Shown: piece by piece, positions 16,529-22,921 of the stretch
Position numbering within the stretch: the stretch's first letter is position 1
Layout: each line of letters starts with the position of its first letter
IMG/VR virus record: IMGVR_UViG_3300031578_000259
Coordinates: 1-28,519 of that record
DNA length: 28,519 nt
From: a virus
Direction: 5' to 3' (one strand)
Program-made: the position numbers and the translations under genes
The notes under the pieces: model-generated
Databases searched by the model: none
What the model was told of the DNA's origin: nothing
The model's input: only the letters and a program-made list of their open reading frames with translations

Positions 16529-16562
16529 GACTGCCTTGACTCAACTTGACTAAACTGGACTC
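16529..16562. repeat. Short second copy of the pentamer satellite
   Basis: From GACTGCC at 16529 the sequence continues TTGACTCAACTTGACTAAAC, with the same 5-bp rhythm and the same landmark as the array at 15080-15275. It overlaps the 3' end of a small gene (16550) and precedes the GTG at 16505. Confidence 0.65.
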
Positions 16563-16690
16563 GTAGTGATCATAAGACCGAGCATGTGGACCAAGTAGCC
16601 CTCTCGGTTGGCTTGTGCGGCATAATAGATAGCCGCTCCGGCGTAGGCCGTCCTCATCGACTTGCGCGGGATCTTCGGCTTCGGGGGCAT
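16550..16690 (-). CDS. Small basic protein, unknown
   Basis: A 46-codon frame starts MPPKPKIPRKSMRTAYAGAA and continues with a Tyr/Ala-rich helix ending HMLGLMITTSPV. The ATG overlaps the upstream stop (TGATG), which supports translation. The N-terminus is very basic and Pro-rich. The last codons lie inside the short pentamer repeat. No family recognised. Confidence 0.5.
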   Translation of the reverse strand: MPPKPKIPRKSMRTAYAGAAIYYAAQANREGYLVHMLGLMITTSPV

Positions 16691-16926
16691 CAGGAAGCCC
16701 CCGAAAGCGCGTCCTCGATGAACTGGTCCAGATCGGCCCTCACGTCCGGGTGGGCTTCGTCGATGTCTACGATGCCTCGAGCATCACAGAACTCCTCAAA
16801 GGCATCCTGCTCGATCTGTTCATCAGTCCTGAGATCGATCTCGACGCGATCCATGTAACCCCCGCAGCAGATGTGGCCCTCTGCCGATATTTGGCCACAG
16901 GCATTGCAGGCCCAGGCGGTAGTCAT
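16690..16926 (-). CDS. Small zinc-ribbon-like protein
   Basis: The protein (78 aa) opens with MTTAWACNACGQISAEGHIC followed by another Cys, giving four Cys at 7, 10, 20 and 21, and continues with an acidic helical tail (DEQIEQDAFEEFCDARGIVD). The cysteines could bind zinc. Start ATG 16926 lies 3 nt after the preceding stop, with GGGGGTG upstream. It forms an operon with the genes on both sides; function unknown. Confidence 0.65.
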   Translation of the reverse strand: MTTAWACNACGQISAEGHICCGGYMDRVEIDLRTDEQIEQDAFEEFCDARGIVDIDEAHPDVRADLDQFIEDALSGAS

Positions 16927-16929
16927 CGC

Positions 16930-17079
16930 TTACACCCCCAGAACCCGGCTCAGGCGGTCGAGCGTCGCGTTCTCTTCGGCCTCTTCTGCGTCCGTTCTCG
17001 GCAGCGGGGCCGACATGATCAGATGCCAGTGTGCCTTTGCGGCTTTCAACTCCTCGGTCGTATATCTCCTTTTTTGCAT
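16930..17079 (-). CDS. Small unknown protein, probably from a leaderless transcript
   Basis: The protein (49 aa) reads MQKRRYTTEELKAAKAHWHL and ends in an acidic, Leu-containing helix (EEAEENATLDRLSRVLGV). Its ATG at 17079 is about 27 nt from the centre of the TATATA box at 17104-17109, so transcription may start at the ATG itself. It is the first gene of the minus-strand operon running to 15298 and is divergent from the gene at 17132. No family recognised. Confidence 0.6.
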   Translation of the reverse strand: MQKRRYTTEELKAAKAHWHLIMSAPLPRTDAEEAEENATLDRLSRVLGV

Positions 17080-17100
17080 GGAACCTTCTACGACGGCAAG

Positions 17101-17110
17101 GCATATATAC
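17101..17110. promoter_or_regulatory. Shared TATA box between divergent operons
   Basis: GCATATATAC contains the self-complementary TATATA (17104-17109). Its centre is 26-27 nt from both the plus-strand ATG at 17132 and the minus-strand ATG at 17079, matching archaeal TATA-to-start distance in each direction. Confidence 0.6.
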
Positions 17111-17131
17111 ATTGCGCATAAAGGGGATAAT

Positions 17132-17269
17132 ATGGAAAAGACGAATATGCGCGTTTCAAATGATAACCTGGATCGGTTGGCGAAATTCGGCGATGCGAGA
17201 GCGTCGCTTGACGACTGCCTTGGGCGAGTGTTGGATCTCGCCGAAGCGATGAGAGACGGCGAGGTGTGA
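17132..17269 (+). CDS. Small ribbon-helix-helix-like regulator
   Basis: The protein (45 aa) reads MEKTNMRVSNDNLDRLAKFG, then DARASLDDCLGRVLDLAEAM. A short strand (KTNMRVS), a helix and a second helix starting SLDDCLGRVL fit the RHH/VapB-antitoxin-type fold. GGGGAT (17123-17128) precedes the ATG. As first gene of the replication operon it could control that operon. No toxin partner is visible next to it. Confidence 0.62.
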   Translation: MEKTNMRVSNDNLDRLAKFGDARASLDDCLGRVLDLAEAMRDGEV

Positions 17270-17274
17270 TCACA

Positions 17275-17388
17275 ATGAATGCCAGAGATATATTTTCTAA
17301 GATTATAATATCTCAAGGCATTGATGGAATAGAAAAGCAATCTCTGAAATTACAGCCGCCGAGGGAAGAAGAACCCCCAGAAGAGTGA
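17275..17388 (+). CDS. Small unknown protein upstream of the primase
   Basis: A 37-codon frame starts MNARDIFSKIIISQGIDGIE and ends in a Pro/Glu-rich tail (PPREEEPPEE). It has a good binding site (GAGGTGTGATCAC) and its stop overlaps the primase GTG (GTGA), so it is coupled to the primase. Function unknown. Confidence 0.6.
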   Translation: MNARDIFSKIIISQGIDGIEKQSLKLQPPREEEPPEE

Positions 17389-19949
17389 TTATTTTGAGCA
17401 GAGAGGTTTTAAATGCGGCTTTGGCTTATGCCGCTCGGGGTTGGCCGGTCATTCCGCTTCGAGGAAAGAAACCGTGCTCTCCTCACGGCGTAAAGGACGC
17501 CATCACTGACCCGGACATAATAACCGAGTGGTGGGAACGGTGGCCCGATGCCAACGTAGGGATCGCCTGCGGTGAGAAGTCTTTTGATGTGATCGACATC
17601 GACGGCCAGAAGGGAGAGGCCGCGCTCGTTGCGTGGTTGACTGGGAAGGGAATTTTCGAGGAGGGAAAAGTCGCCCTCAATTCTACACTGATCAGCCTTA
17701 CCGCAAAGGGAAAGCATCTATGCTTTCAAGCGACGGGCCAGCTTAAAAACCTTGTCAGGGCCGCCGAGGACGTTGATATTAGAACCGATGGAGGATACAT
17801 TGTAGCACCGCCGTCTATCCACCCCGAGAGCGGGAAGGTTTACGCTTGGGCTTCGGGTCATGGTCCCGACGACATCGGACCCGCACCGTTTCCCGACTGG
17901 CTGCTCAAGTACCTCCAGACCGGCAACGCGAAAGGAGGATCTTCGAGCCTCTTCTCTGAGAAGGTTATCAAGGTGAAATCCGGCGAGCGGAACCGGACCC
18001 TTTTCAGGCAGGCCGCGAGCGCCAGGAGTCGGGGACTCGGGAAGCCCGCGATCGTGGCGATGCTCCAGGCCGTGAACGCTACTCAGTGCGAACCACCTCT
18101 CCTGGACGACGAGGTGGAAAGGATCGCCTCAAGTGCCGCAGAGTACCCCCCAGGAGGCGCTAGGGATGCCATAGGGACACACAAAGACGACCTTCGGGGA
18201 ATTACAGCCCAAGACGTTTGTAACGTCTCTATCGTCAACGAGGGCAAAGATACCGAGAGGGAAGATCTTACCTTCTCGCCTTCCAAAGCCGCCGACGTAA
18301 TGATCAACCTCTACGATTTGGTATCGACCCCGGACGGGCTAATATGGATCTATGACGAGGGGATATATGCCCCCGATGGTGAGCATGTCATAGGCTCGTT
18401 TTTGGATCGGATCGTGGGCGATATGATGCCGGTTCGGCTCCTCAAAGAGACCCTAGCCAAGATCGTTTATCGGACCAGGGAGGATTATGAGGTGTTCAAC
18501 CCGGACCCTTGCATCTTCGGCGTCCAGAACGGCGTCATCGATATGAGGACGGGCCAATTCTCGCCACATTCCCCGGCCTGGAAGATCACCCGAAAGGCCC
18601 CGGTCGTCTACGATCCAACCGCCACGTGCCCGGAGATCAGCCAATTCCTGACTTCCAGCCTGGGGGTAGACGATCGCCGGTCCCTCCTAGAGATCTTCGC
18701 CGCCAAGACCACCGGGATCGTTTTTGAGTATTTCGCCGCTTGGGTGGGGCGAGGCCAGAACGGAAAAACGATATGCCAAGAGATGATAAGGGCGTTCTGG
18801 GGCGACGACGCCACCACCGAGGTCCAGCTTTCCAGCCTTGGAAAGAATCGGTTCGATCTCGTCGAACTGATGAACAAATATTGGCTGATCAACTCCGAGG
18901 TTGGAGGAGGCCAACAGGAGAGCCGATGGATAAAACTGATTAGCGGCGGCGGGAAGGTAACGGCAGACCAGAAGGGCCGGGACCACATTGAGTTTAGGTC
19001 AAGCTGTTTTATAGTTTTTGACTGCAACAACCCACCCAGGTTCCAGGATAACTCCCACGGCTTCAAAAGGCGGCTGATCCTCATTACGTGGCCCTATTCG
19101 TTCGTCGATTCCCCAGCCCCGGGGGTGGATCATGAAAAACAACGCGACCCGGATCTCCTATCGAAGATCACCAGGCCCGAAGAGCTGTCTGGACTATTGA
19201 ACCTCCTTATCCAGATCGCGCCCAAGATCATCGAGTCCAAGATCATATACCGGCGAGCCACAGGCGAACAACTGGCGGAAGAGTACGATCTCAAGTCCTC
19301 CAGCGCCGAGGTGTTCTGGGATCGGTTCTGCGAACCAGACGACGAGACGGACACCCCGTCGACTTGGTTGTACCAAAAATATAAAGAGTTCTGCAAGACA
19401 GTGGACTCGACGCCCAAGAGAGACCGGGATTTTAACGACATCGGTCGAAAAATCCATAGGGTGAGGAAGGGCAGAACCAAGACGCCTGGCGGCAACATCC
19501 AAGCCTGGAAAGGTTTATCTTTTTCAGATGAAGAGTATAATCAGTTCCTTTGTAGCTGGTCCTTCGGACCAGCTAAGGACCATCAAGGGACCAGCATAAA
19601 TAAGCAACAGGACCAGCAGGACCAGCAGGACCAGCATAAAACCCTATATGGCTTAGAGGAAGAAAAAAACGAGTCTTTGTATATACGAGGTAAGAACTCT
19701 CAATCTTGCTGGTCCCCTGGTCCTGCTATCGAAATTGCTGGTCCCTCTGCTGGTCCAGATGGTATTTTGGACCACCAAGATGAGCTGGTCCAGACCTTAT
19801 CCGGGATGGAACTTGCAGAGGATGGATATCATGAAGACAACATGGCAGACGAGTGGGATCTGGACCTATCCGAGGTCAGGAAGATCCTGGAATCGCGAGG
19901 ATGGACGAGGCAGAGGGGCGGCCTGTGGACTCCGCCCTCGAGGATGTGA
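17385..19949 (+). CDS. Primase-polymerase / SF3 helicase replication protein
   Basis: The protein (854 aa) combines an N-terminal AEP prim-pol domain with a D5-type superfamily 3 helicase, so it probably both primes and unwinds viral DNA. Prim-pol marks are PVIPLRGKKP (21-30), the metal-binding DVIDID (68-73), His 111 in GKHLCF and DIRTDGGYIVAPPS (131-144). A PriCT-like helical region follows (about 200-255). The helicase has Walker A VGRGQNGKT (454-462), Walker B-like LINSEVGG (501-508), motif C FIVFDCNNPPR (542-552) and the Arg pair at 562-563. After a low-complexity linker (about 724-803) the end (EWDLDLSEVRKILESRGWTR) looks like a winged helix. Start is GTG 17385, overlapping the stop of the small gene before it. 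The linker is coded by an octamer array. Confidence 0.93.
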   Translation: MIILSREVLNAALAYAARGWPVIPLRGKKPCSPHGVKDAITDPDIITEWWERWPDANVGIACGEKSFDVIDIDGQKGEAALVAWLTGKGIFEEGKVALNSTLISLTAKGKHLCFQATGQLKNLVRAAEDVDIRTDGGYIVAPPSIHPESGKVYAWASGHGPDDIGPAPFPDWLLKYLQTGNAKGGSSSLFSEKVIKVKSGERNRTLFRQAASARSRGLGKPAIVAMLQAVNATQCEPPLLDDEVERIASSAAEYPPGGARDAIGTHKDDLRGITAQDVCNVSIVNEGKDTEREDLTFSPSKAADVMINLYDLVSTPDGLIWIYDEGIYAPDGEHVIGSFLDRIVGDMMPVRLLKETLAKIVYRTREDYEVFNPDPCIFGVQNGVIDMRTGQFSPHSPAWKITRKAPVVYDPTATCPEISQFLTSSLGVDDRRSLLEIFAAKTTGIVFEYFAAWVGRGQNGKTICQEMIRAFWGDDATTEVQLSSLGKNRFDLVELMNKYWLINSEVGGGQQESRWIKLISGGGKVTADQKGRDHIEFRSSCFIVFDCNNPPRFQDNSHGFKRRLILITWPYSFVDSPAPGVDHEKQRDPDLLSKITRPEELSGLLNLLIQIAPKIIESKIIYRRATGEQLAEEYDLKSSSAEVFWDRFCEPDDETDTPSTWLYQKYKEFCKTVDSTPKRDRDFNDIGRKIHRVRKGRTKTPGGNIQAWKGLSFSDEEYNQFLCSWSFGPAKDHQGTSINKQQDQQDQQDQHKTLYGLEEEKNESLYIRGKNSQSCWSPGPAIEIAGPSAGPDGILDHQDELVQTLSGMELAEDGYHEDNMADEWDLDLSEVRKILESRGWTRQRGGLWTPPSRM
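19554..19791. repeat. GGACCAGC octamer array inside the primase-helicase gene
   Basis: The octamer GGACCAGC or its complement GCTGGTCC occurs at 19555, 19566, 19588, 19610, 19619, 19628, 19708, 19737, 19749 and 19784. The first two form a perfect 9-bp-stem hairpin with a 3-nt loop (19554-19574). The left group is mostly in one orientation, the right group in the other. The copies fall in all three codon phases, encoding GPA, GTS, DQ, CWS, AGP and LVQ, so the conservation is in the DNA rather than the protein. Confidence 0.85.
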
Positions 19950-19955
19950 TGTGAG

Positions 19956-20057
19956 ATGATACAACCAGAATGGGTATGCGAAGGCGGAAAATGCGAACTG
20001 AAGCTCGGCACCGAGAACCCGGACCATCTGGCATTCGATCTGGCCGCCGTCCGGTGA
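19956..20057 (+). CDS. Small two-cysteine protein, unknown
   Basis: A 33-codon frame reads MIQPEWVCEGGKCELKLGTE and ends PDHLAFDLAAVR, with Cys 8 and 13. The ATG follows the primase stop by 6 nt with GTGATGTGAG upstream. Too short to classify. Confidence 0.45.
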   Translation: MIQPEWVCEGGKCELKLGTENPDHLAFDLAAVR

Positions 20058-20066
20058 AGGGTGGAG

Positions 20067-20261
20067 ATGCGGAGCCATCAGAAGTGGGACGAATGCTCCG
20101 AGGAGTCGTTCATCCGGGGCGTCGTAAACCCGCTCTGCGAACGGGCCGGAATAGAGCCAGGGCTGCTTACGATCGGCCCTCTGATGAATCTATGGTTCGG
20201 TGATGAGAAAGTCGATCCTGGGCGATCTGTGGCAATCCTCAGCGATCCAGGAGATGAGTGA
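20067..20261 (+). CDS. Small unknown protein
   Basis: The protein (64 aa from this ATG) reads MRSHQKWDECSEESFIRGVV, then NPLCERAGIEPGLLTIGPLM and ends VAILSDPGDE. AAGGG lies 5 nt before the ATG; a GTG at 20061 is possible. Its stop overlaps the start of the next gene (GTGA). No recognisable domain. Confidence 0.55.
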   Translation: MRSHQKWDECSEESFIRGVVNPLCERAGIEPGLLTIGPLMNLWFGDEKVDPGRSVAILSDPGDE

Positions 20262-20488
20262 GGATGGTATCCCAACGGCGCGTTCTGCTGGCCTTCCGGA
20301 CACAAGACGAGAAGCTGTCATCTTTCGATGTAGCCAAACGATGCAAGGACGTTCCGGGCAATGTGAGACGCCCATTGCGGCTTCTCGTCGGGCATGGCGA
20401 CCTCATTCGCGTTGGTGAGGACAAACGCCACCAGAAGGGCGTAGGCGGTGCTCCCCGGCAATTGTACTCTCTGGGGGGTGGGGAGTGA
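20258..20488 (+). CDS. Winged-helix DNA-binding protein
   Basis: The protein (76 aa) contains an HTH-like core LSSFDVAKRCKDVPGNVRRP followed by LRLLVGHGDLIRVGEDKRHQ and a wing ending RQLYSLGGG. The pattern of helix, recognition helix with N-VRR-L--L, and a (D/E)LI strand is typical of archaeal/phage winged helices. Start GTG 20258 overlaps the previous stop; ATG 20264 is an alternative. It may regulate the early operon or act in replication. Confidence 0.65.
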   Translation: MRMVSQRRVLLAFRTQDEKLSSFDVAKRCKDVPGNVRRPLRLLVGHGDLIRVGEDKRHQKGVGGAPRQLYSLGGGE

Positions 20489-20670
20489 TGCCTCCTCTTC
20501 GTCCCGGAGACAGATACAAATCTTGTAAGCAATGCGGCAAAACCGACTTTTGCAACCCGATTGCTCTGATAGATTCAATTTCGGGGCTTTGCGCCGAATG
20601 TAGAGACCTGGAAAGAGGTCCTATAAAAATGAGGCTCTTGATTGCGAAAGAGAAGAGGGGGCCTGAATAA
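20488..20670 (+). CDS. Small zinc-finger-like protein
   Basis: The protein (60 aa) has CKQCGKTDFC and LCAECRDLE (Cys 13, 16, 22, 35, 38), a treble-clef or ribbon-like pair of CxxC knuckles, and a basic tail. The ATG overlaps the previous stop (TGATG) and has GGGGAG upstream. Probably binds nucleic acid or protein; role unknown. Confidence 0.6.
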   Translation: MPPLRPGDRYKSCKQCGKTDFCNPIALIDSISGLCAECRDLERGPIKMRLLIAKEKRGPE

Positions 20671-20759
20671 TGCTCCGAGGAAACACCCTCCTCATCGCTT
20701 GGTGGCTCTTCCTGGCGGCCTGCGTCGTGGCGCTCTGCATCGTCCTGGAGGGGCTGTGA
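20670..20759 (+). CDS. Very small single-pass membrane protein
   Basis: The 29-residue product begins MLRGNTLLIAWWLFLAACVV and is one hydrophobic helix. The ATG overlaps the previous stop (TAATG) and its stop overlaps the next ATG (TGATG), so it fits exactly between two genes. It could be a membrane-acting early peptide. Confidence 0.5.
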   Translation: MLRGNTLLIAWWLFLAACVVALCIVLEGL

Positions 20760-21007
20760 TGTTTTCCGAAACGAAACGCTGTACGAAATGCGGTGAGACA
20801 AAGCCCGTCTCGGAGTTCTGGAAATCAAAACAAGCAAAAGATGGTCTGCAATGTTGGTGTAAACAGGGTGACGTCGCTAGGAAAACGCCGAAATGCGCCA
20901 CGCCCGAATCCATAGCCCATTTCAAAGCTCACCGGAAATGCTACATGGCGAAAGCCCGGAAGCTGGCCGCTGGATTCGTTGTCGATCCCGCTTGCGGAGG
21001 CGAATGA
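20759..21007 (+). CDS. Zinc-finger protein, HNH/endonuclease VII-type N-terminus
   Basis: The protein (82 aa) opens MFSETKRCTKCGETKPVSEF and continues WKSKQAKDGLQCWCKQGDVA. The CxxCGETKPxxEFxKxxxxxDGLxxxCK pattern is the N-terminal zinc module of many phage HNH and endonuclease VII-like proteins. The catalytic His-Asn-His part is absent, so it may be a shortened form or a binding protein only. Start ATG 20759 overlaps the preceding stop. Confidence 0.6.
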   Translation: MFSETKRCTKCGETKPVSEFWKSKQAKDGLQCWCKQGDVARKTPKCATPESIAHFKAHRKCYMAKARKLAAGFVVDPACGGE

Positions 21008-21189
21008 TGCCCCTGGCTGGGAAAAGCGCACACGGCTGCACCCACGCGATGAAAACCGGCCGCCCGTGCCGTTCTCCGAGGATGGCTTGGTCTCTGTATT
21101 GCGGGATGCACCATCTGAAACACCCCGAAGAGACCCAAGAGATTCGCGATCGTCGTAAGAGATTGAACCTCGGACCGCAAAGCTTATGA
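21004..21189 (+). CDS. Small zinc-binding-like protein
   Basis: The protein (61 aa) carries GCTHAMKTGRPCRSPRMAWS then LYCGMHHLKH (Cys 12, His 14, Cys 22, Cys 33, His 36). This C-T-(x)-GRPCR-P---C--H pattern is common in short phage zinc proteins. A basic Arg-rich helix follows. ATG 21004 overlaps the previous stop; ATG 21007 is also possible. It is the last gene of the operon, and the conserved 19-bp element begins at the very next base. Confidence 0.6.
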   Translation: MMPLAGKSAHGCTHAMKTGRPCRSPRMAWSLYCGMHHLKHPEETQEIRDRRKRLNLGPQSL

Positions 21190-21208
21190 TGTATCGCGAT
21201 GGTACCGT
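21190..21208 (-). promoter_or_regulatory. Third copy of the 19-bp late-type element
   Basis: On the minus strand ACGGTACCATCGCGATACA is followed by TCATAAGCTT, a weak TATA-like box. It differs from the other copies by one or two bases. No minus-strand gene lies downstream; transcription from here would be antisense to the plus-strand early operon. It may alternatively serve as a regulator-binding site. Confidence 0.55.
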
Positions 21209-21253
21209 AAGACTAAGGCTTTGTGCCTTCCATAACTGACACCAGACACATCC

Positions 21254-21278
21254 GGCGGCGGTCTTGTCCCCCGCCGCC
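21254..21278 (+). terminator. GC-rich hairpin after the replication operon
   Basis: GGCGGCGG (21254-21261) pairs with CCGCCGCC (21271-21278) across a 9-nt loop and is followed by a pyrimidine-rich stretch (CTCCTTTACCC). It could stop transcription from the upstream operon or be part of a larger structured RNA. Confidence 0.45.
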
Positions 21279-21292
21279 CTCCTTTACCCTAT

Positions 21293-21370
21293 CACTATAA
21301 TATCTGTGTGCCATTCCGGGCCGGGTTTCCTATAGTGGTCTTAACCTCCCCTCTTCCTTTACCGGCCCGG
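21293..21370. repeat. Overlapping inverted repeats in the 244-nt intergenic region
   Basis: CCGGGCCGG (21315-21323) is perfectly complementary to CCGGCCCGG (21362-21370) across 38 nt. CACTATA (21293-21299) is complementary to TATAGTG (21330-21336), which lies in that loop, so the two pairings would interlock as a pseudoknot or be alternatives. No protein gene is seen in 21190-21433. Confidence 0.5.
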
Positions 21371-21402
21371 ACAACTCCTAATCTCTTTTCTTTGAGCGCA
21401 AG

Positions 21403-21435
21403 CTATTAATACTATCGTACTATCTATGATAGTAT
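21403..21435 (+). promoter_or_regulatory. TATA box and three-part operator over the RHH gene start
   Basis: ACTATC occurs at 21411 and 21419 and in inverse form (GATAGT) at 21428; the outer arms extend to 8 bp, ATACTATC/GATAGTAT, ending inside the start codon. TATTAATA (about 21404-21411) lies about 26 nt before the ATG at 21434, suggesting a leaderless transcript. This layout fits self-repression by the encoded RHH protein. Confidence 0.6.
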
Positions 21436-21685
21436 GCTGCATGTGCATATCTACTTAGACCCCGACGAGGCCGAGAGGCTTCAGAAAATCAAGGGCGACA
21501 TGACCTGGAAAGAGCTTTTAATGTCCACTTATGAGGATGCTAGTGAGCTGTATACCACCCTAAAATTAGTATACGTCCTCGCCACCAGCGGGGTCGGATC
21601 AGACGACGAGAGATGGAATACAGTCATCAAGCGAGCAGAGGATATTCTTTTCCCAGATGAGGAGGCCGACGATGGCGGAGAATGA
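21434..21685 (+). CDS. Ribbon-helix-helix-like transcriptional regulator
   Basis: The protein (83 aa) starts MLHVHIYLDPDEAERLQKIK, where a short strand (HVHIYL), a helix (DPDEAERLQKIK) and a following helix (MTWKELLMS) resemble the RHH fold with a variant linker. The C-terminal half is helical and acidic. It has no separate ribosome binding site, consistent with a leaderless mRNA, and an inverted repeat covers its start, suggesting autoregulation. Confidence 0.62.
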   Translation: MLHVHIYLDPDEAERLQKIKGDMTWKELLMSTYEDASELYTTLKLVYVLATSGVGSDDERWNTVIKRAEDILFPDEEADDGGE

Positions 21686-21968
21686 TCGTCTCTCAGAGAG
21701 AGAGATGGAGATCCTGTCGCTCCGGATAGAGATAGCATGCCAAGACGAGAAGATCGCCCGCCTTCGGGAGGCTCTGGATGAAGTCATCGAGGATTATGAT
21801 AGATATGGTGGGCGGTTGCCGCTCAAGACGATGGAGAAGGCCCGCGCCGCCTGTGGCTCAGAAAGCTATGAGGAGGAGGACGCCCCGCCGTTTAGCGAAA
21901 CGGAATTCCGAGAATTGGCAGAACTCCAGCGACAAATAATCGAAGACGATGAGGGGGCGGGGGCGTGA
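21672..21968 (+). CDS. Acidic coiled-coil protein, unknown
   Basis: The protein (98 aa) begins MAENDRLSEREMEILSLRIE and continues with helical heptads (DEKIARLREALDEVIEDYDR), ending in a very acidic tail. Start ATG 21672 was chosen because GGAGG lies 6 nt upstream; ATG 21657 overlaps further into the RHH gene. Possibly a partner of the RHH regulator with which it is cotranscribed. Confidence 0.58.
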   Translation: MAENDRLSEREMEILSLRIEIACQDEKIARLREALDEVIEDYDRYGGRLPLKTMEKARAACGSESYEEEDAPPFSETEFRELAELQRQIIEDDEGAGA

Positions 21969-22108
21969 CGGATGACTGCCCCTACAAATGTGAAGACTCC
22001 GATCCTTGTCCGTTCTGGGATCTCGGCGAATTCGAATGCCCGGATTGGCGCCGGTGCTTCGGTGCCGGTGATGAGCCGCCCGGCGCCGATGGTGGTGATC
22101 GAGGATGA
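21965..22108 (+). CDS. Small cysteine-rich acidic protein
   Basis: The 47-residue product reads MTDDCPYKCEDSDPCPFWDL then GEFECPDWRRC, with Cys at 5, 9, 15, 25 and 31, suited to metal binding. The GTG overlaps the previous stop (GTGA). It is the last gene of this plus-strand set and stops 3 nt before the convergent minor capsid gene. Confidence 0.55.
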   Translation: MTDDCPYKCEDSDPCPFWDLGEFECPDWRRCFGAGDEPPGADGGDRG

Positions 22109-22111
22109 GGC

Positions 22112-22921
22112 CTAAGCCCGCCGCGTCTTCTCCTCGGAACTGAGATTATAGCAGTGCCTACACCCGACGTGCAGCATCCCACCGCTCCGGGCGTCGGCCA
22201 GTGTCGGATACCCTTTCGTCTTTCCAGTGAGTGAGACCGTCCGGCCCTCCCACGGAACGCACAAGGGGCAGGCGTTAGAATGAATCGAAAACACGGCCAG
22301 ATCGTACCCGTGCTCCAGAAGCCGAAGGCGTGTCCCCTCCCTGAAAGAGTCCATAGCCACCTGATGGACGGCCATCTGGGTATAAGCTCGCATCGACCAC
22401 TGGCGGCCCGCTTTGTCGACGAATCCGGTGATACCTTTTTTGGCGAGCTCTTCCCTCATCGCCTTGGCGCTCTGTTTCGCGCTCTCGTAACCGAGGACCG
22501 TACCTTCGGCGGACTCAAGCTGGATCGCCCTGAAAAGATCGTCCACCCTCCGGCCGATCACACCGTCCACGTCCTGGAATCGGCTATAGGTGGCCTCCGC
22601 TAGAGCGTTCGCCGCTTGTTGGTGGACCGTGCCGAATCCAGCCGCGAGATGTGAAGAAAAGGCCATCTCGTCGGCGTAACCCATGCCTTCTCGGTACAGG
22701 TACGGCACCGACTTTTCGCACCACGTCCTCGATCCGGCCAGGAGCTCTTTGCGTGCCGTGGTGATGTTGGCCTGCACCTGCTGGAGATAAGCGGGATCTG
22801 AACCTCTGAGCAGAGCTTGATTGATCTGCTTCTCGATCCGGGCCTCTCCTTTCTCATAGAGCCTGATGAGCGACTTGGCCTGGGTGTCGGTGAGCTTCCG
22901 GATCTGGGCTTCGGTTCTCAT
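22112..22921 (-). CDS. Minor capsid protein 2 / MuF-type head morphogenesis protein
   Basis: The protein (269 aa) has a long helical N-terminal part and a C-terminal domain with YTQMAVHQVAMDSFREGTRL, ACPLCVPWEGRTVSL, GYPTLADARSGGMLHVGCRH. The CP-C--WEGR-VSL---T-GYPTL--A--GG--H--CRH arrangement is typical of phage minor capsid protein 2 (Phage_min_cap2). Such proteins sit near the portal inside the head and may be injected. Start ATG 22921 is directly after the stop of a small gene. It is the last gene of the first structural block and is convergent with 21965. Confidence 0.85.
   Translation of the reverse strand: MRTEAQIRKLTDTQAKSLIRLYEKGEARIEKQINQALLRGSDPAYLQQVQANITTARKELLAGSRTWCEKSVPYLYREGMGYADEMAFSSHLAAGFGTVHQQAANALAEATYSRFQDVDGVIGRRVDDLFRAIQLESAEGTVLGYESAKQSAKAMREELAKKGITGFVDKAGRQWSMRAYTQMAVHQVAMDSFREGTRLRLLEHGYDLAVFSIHSNACPLCVPWEGRTVSLTGKTKGYPTLADARSGGMLHVGCRHCYNLSSEEKTRRA

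Noticed and set aside
19554-19574. Perfect hairpin interpreted as a terminator
   Set aside because: It lies inside the primase-helicase gene, is followed by more coding sequence and is part of the octamer array.
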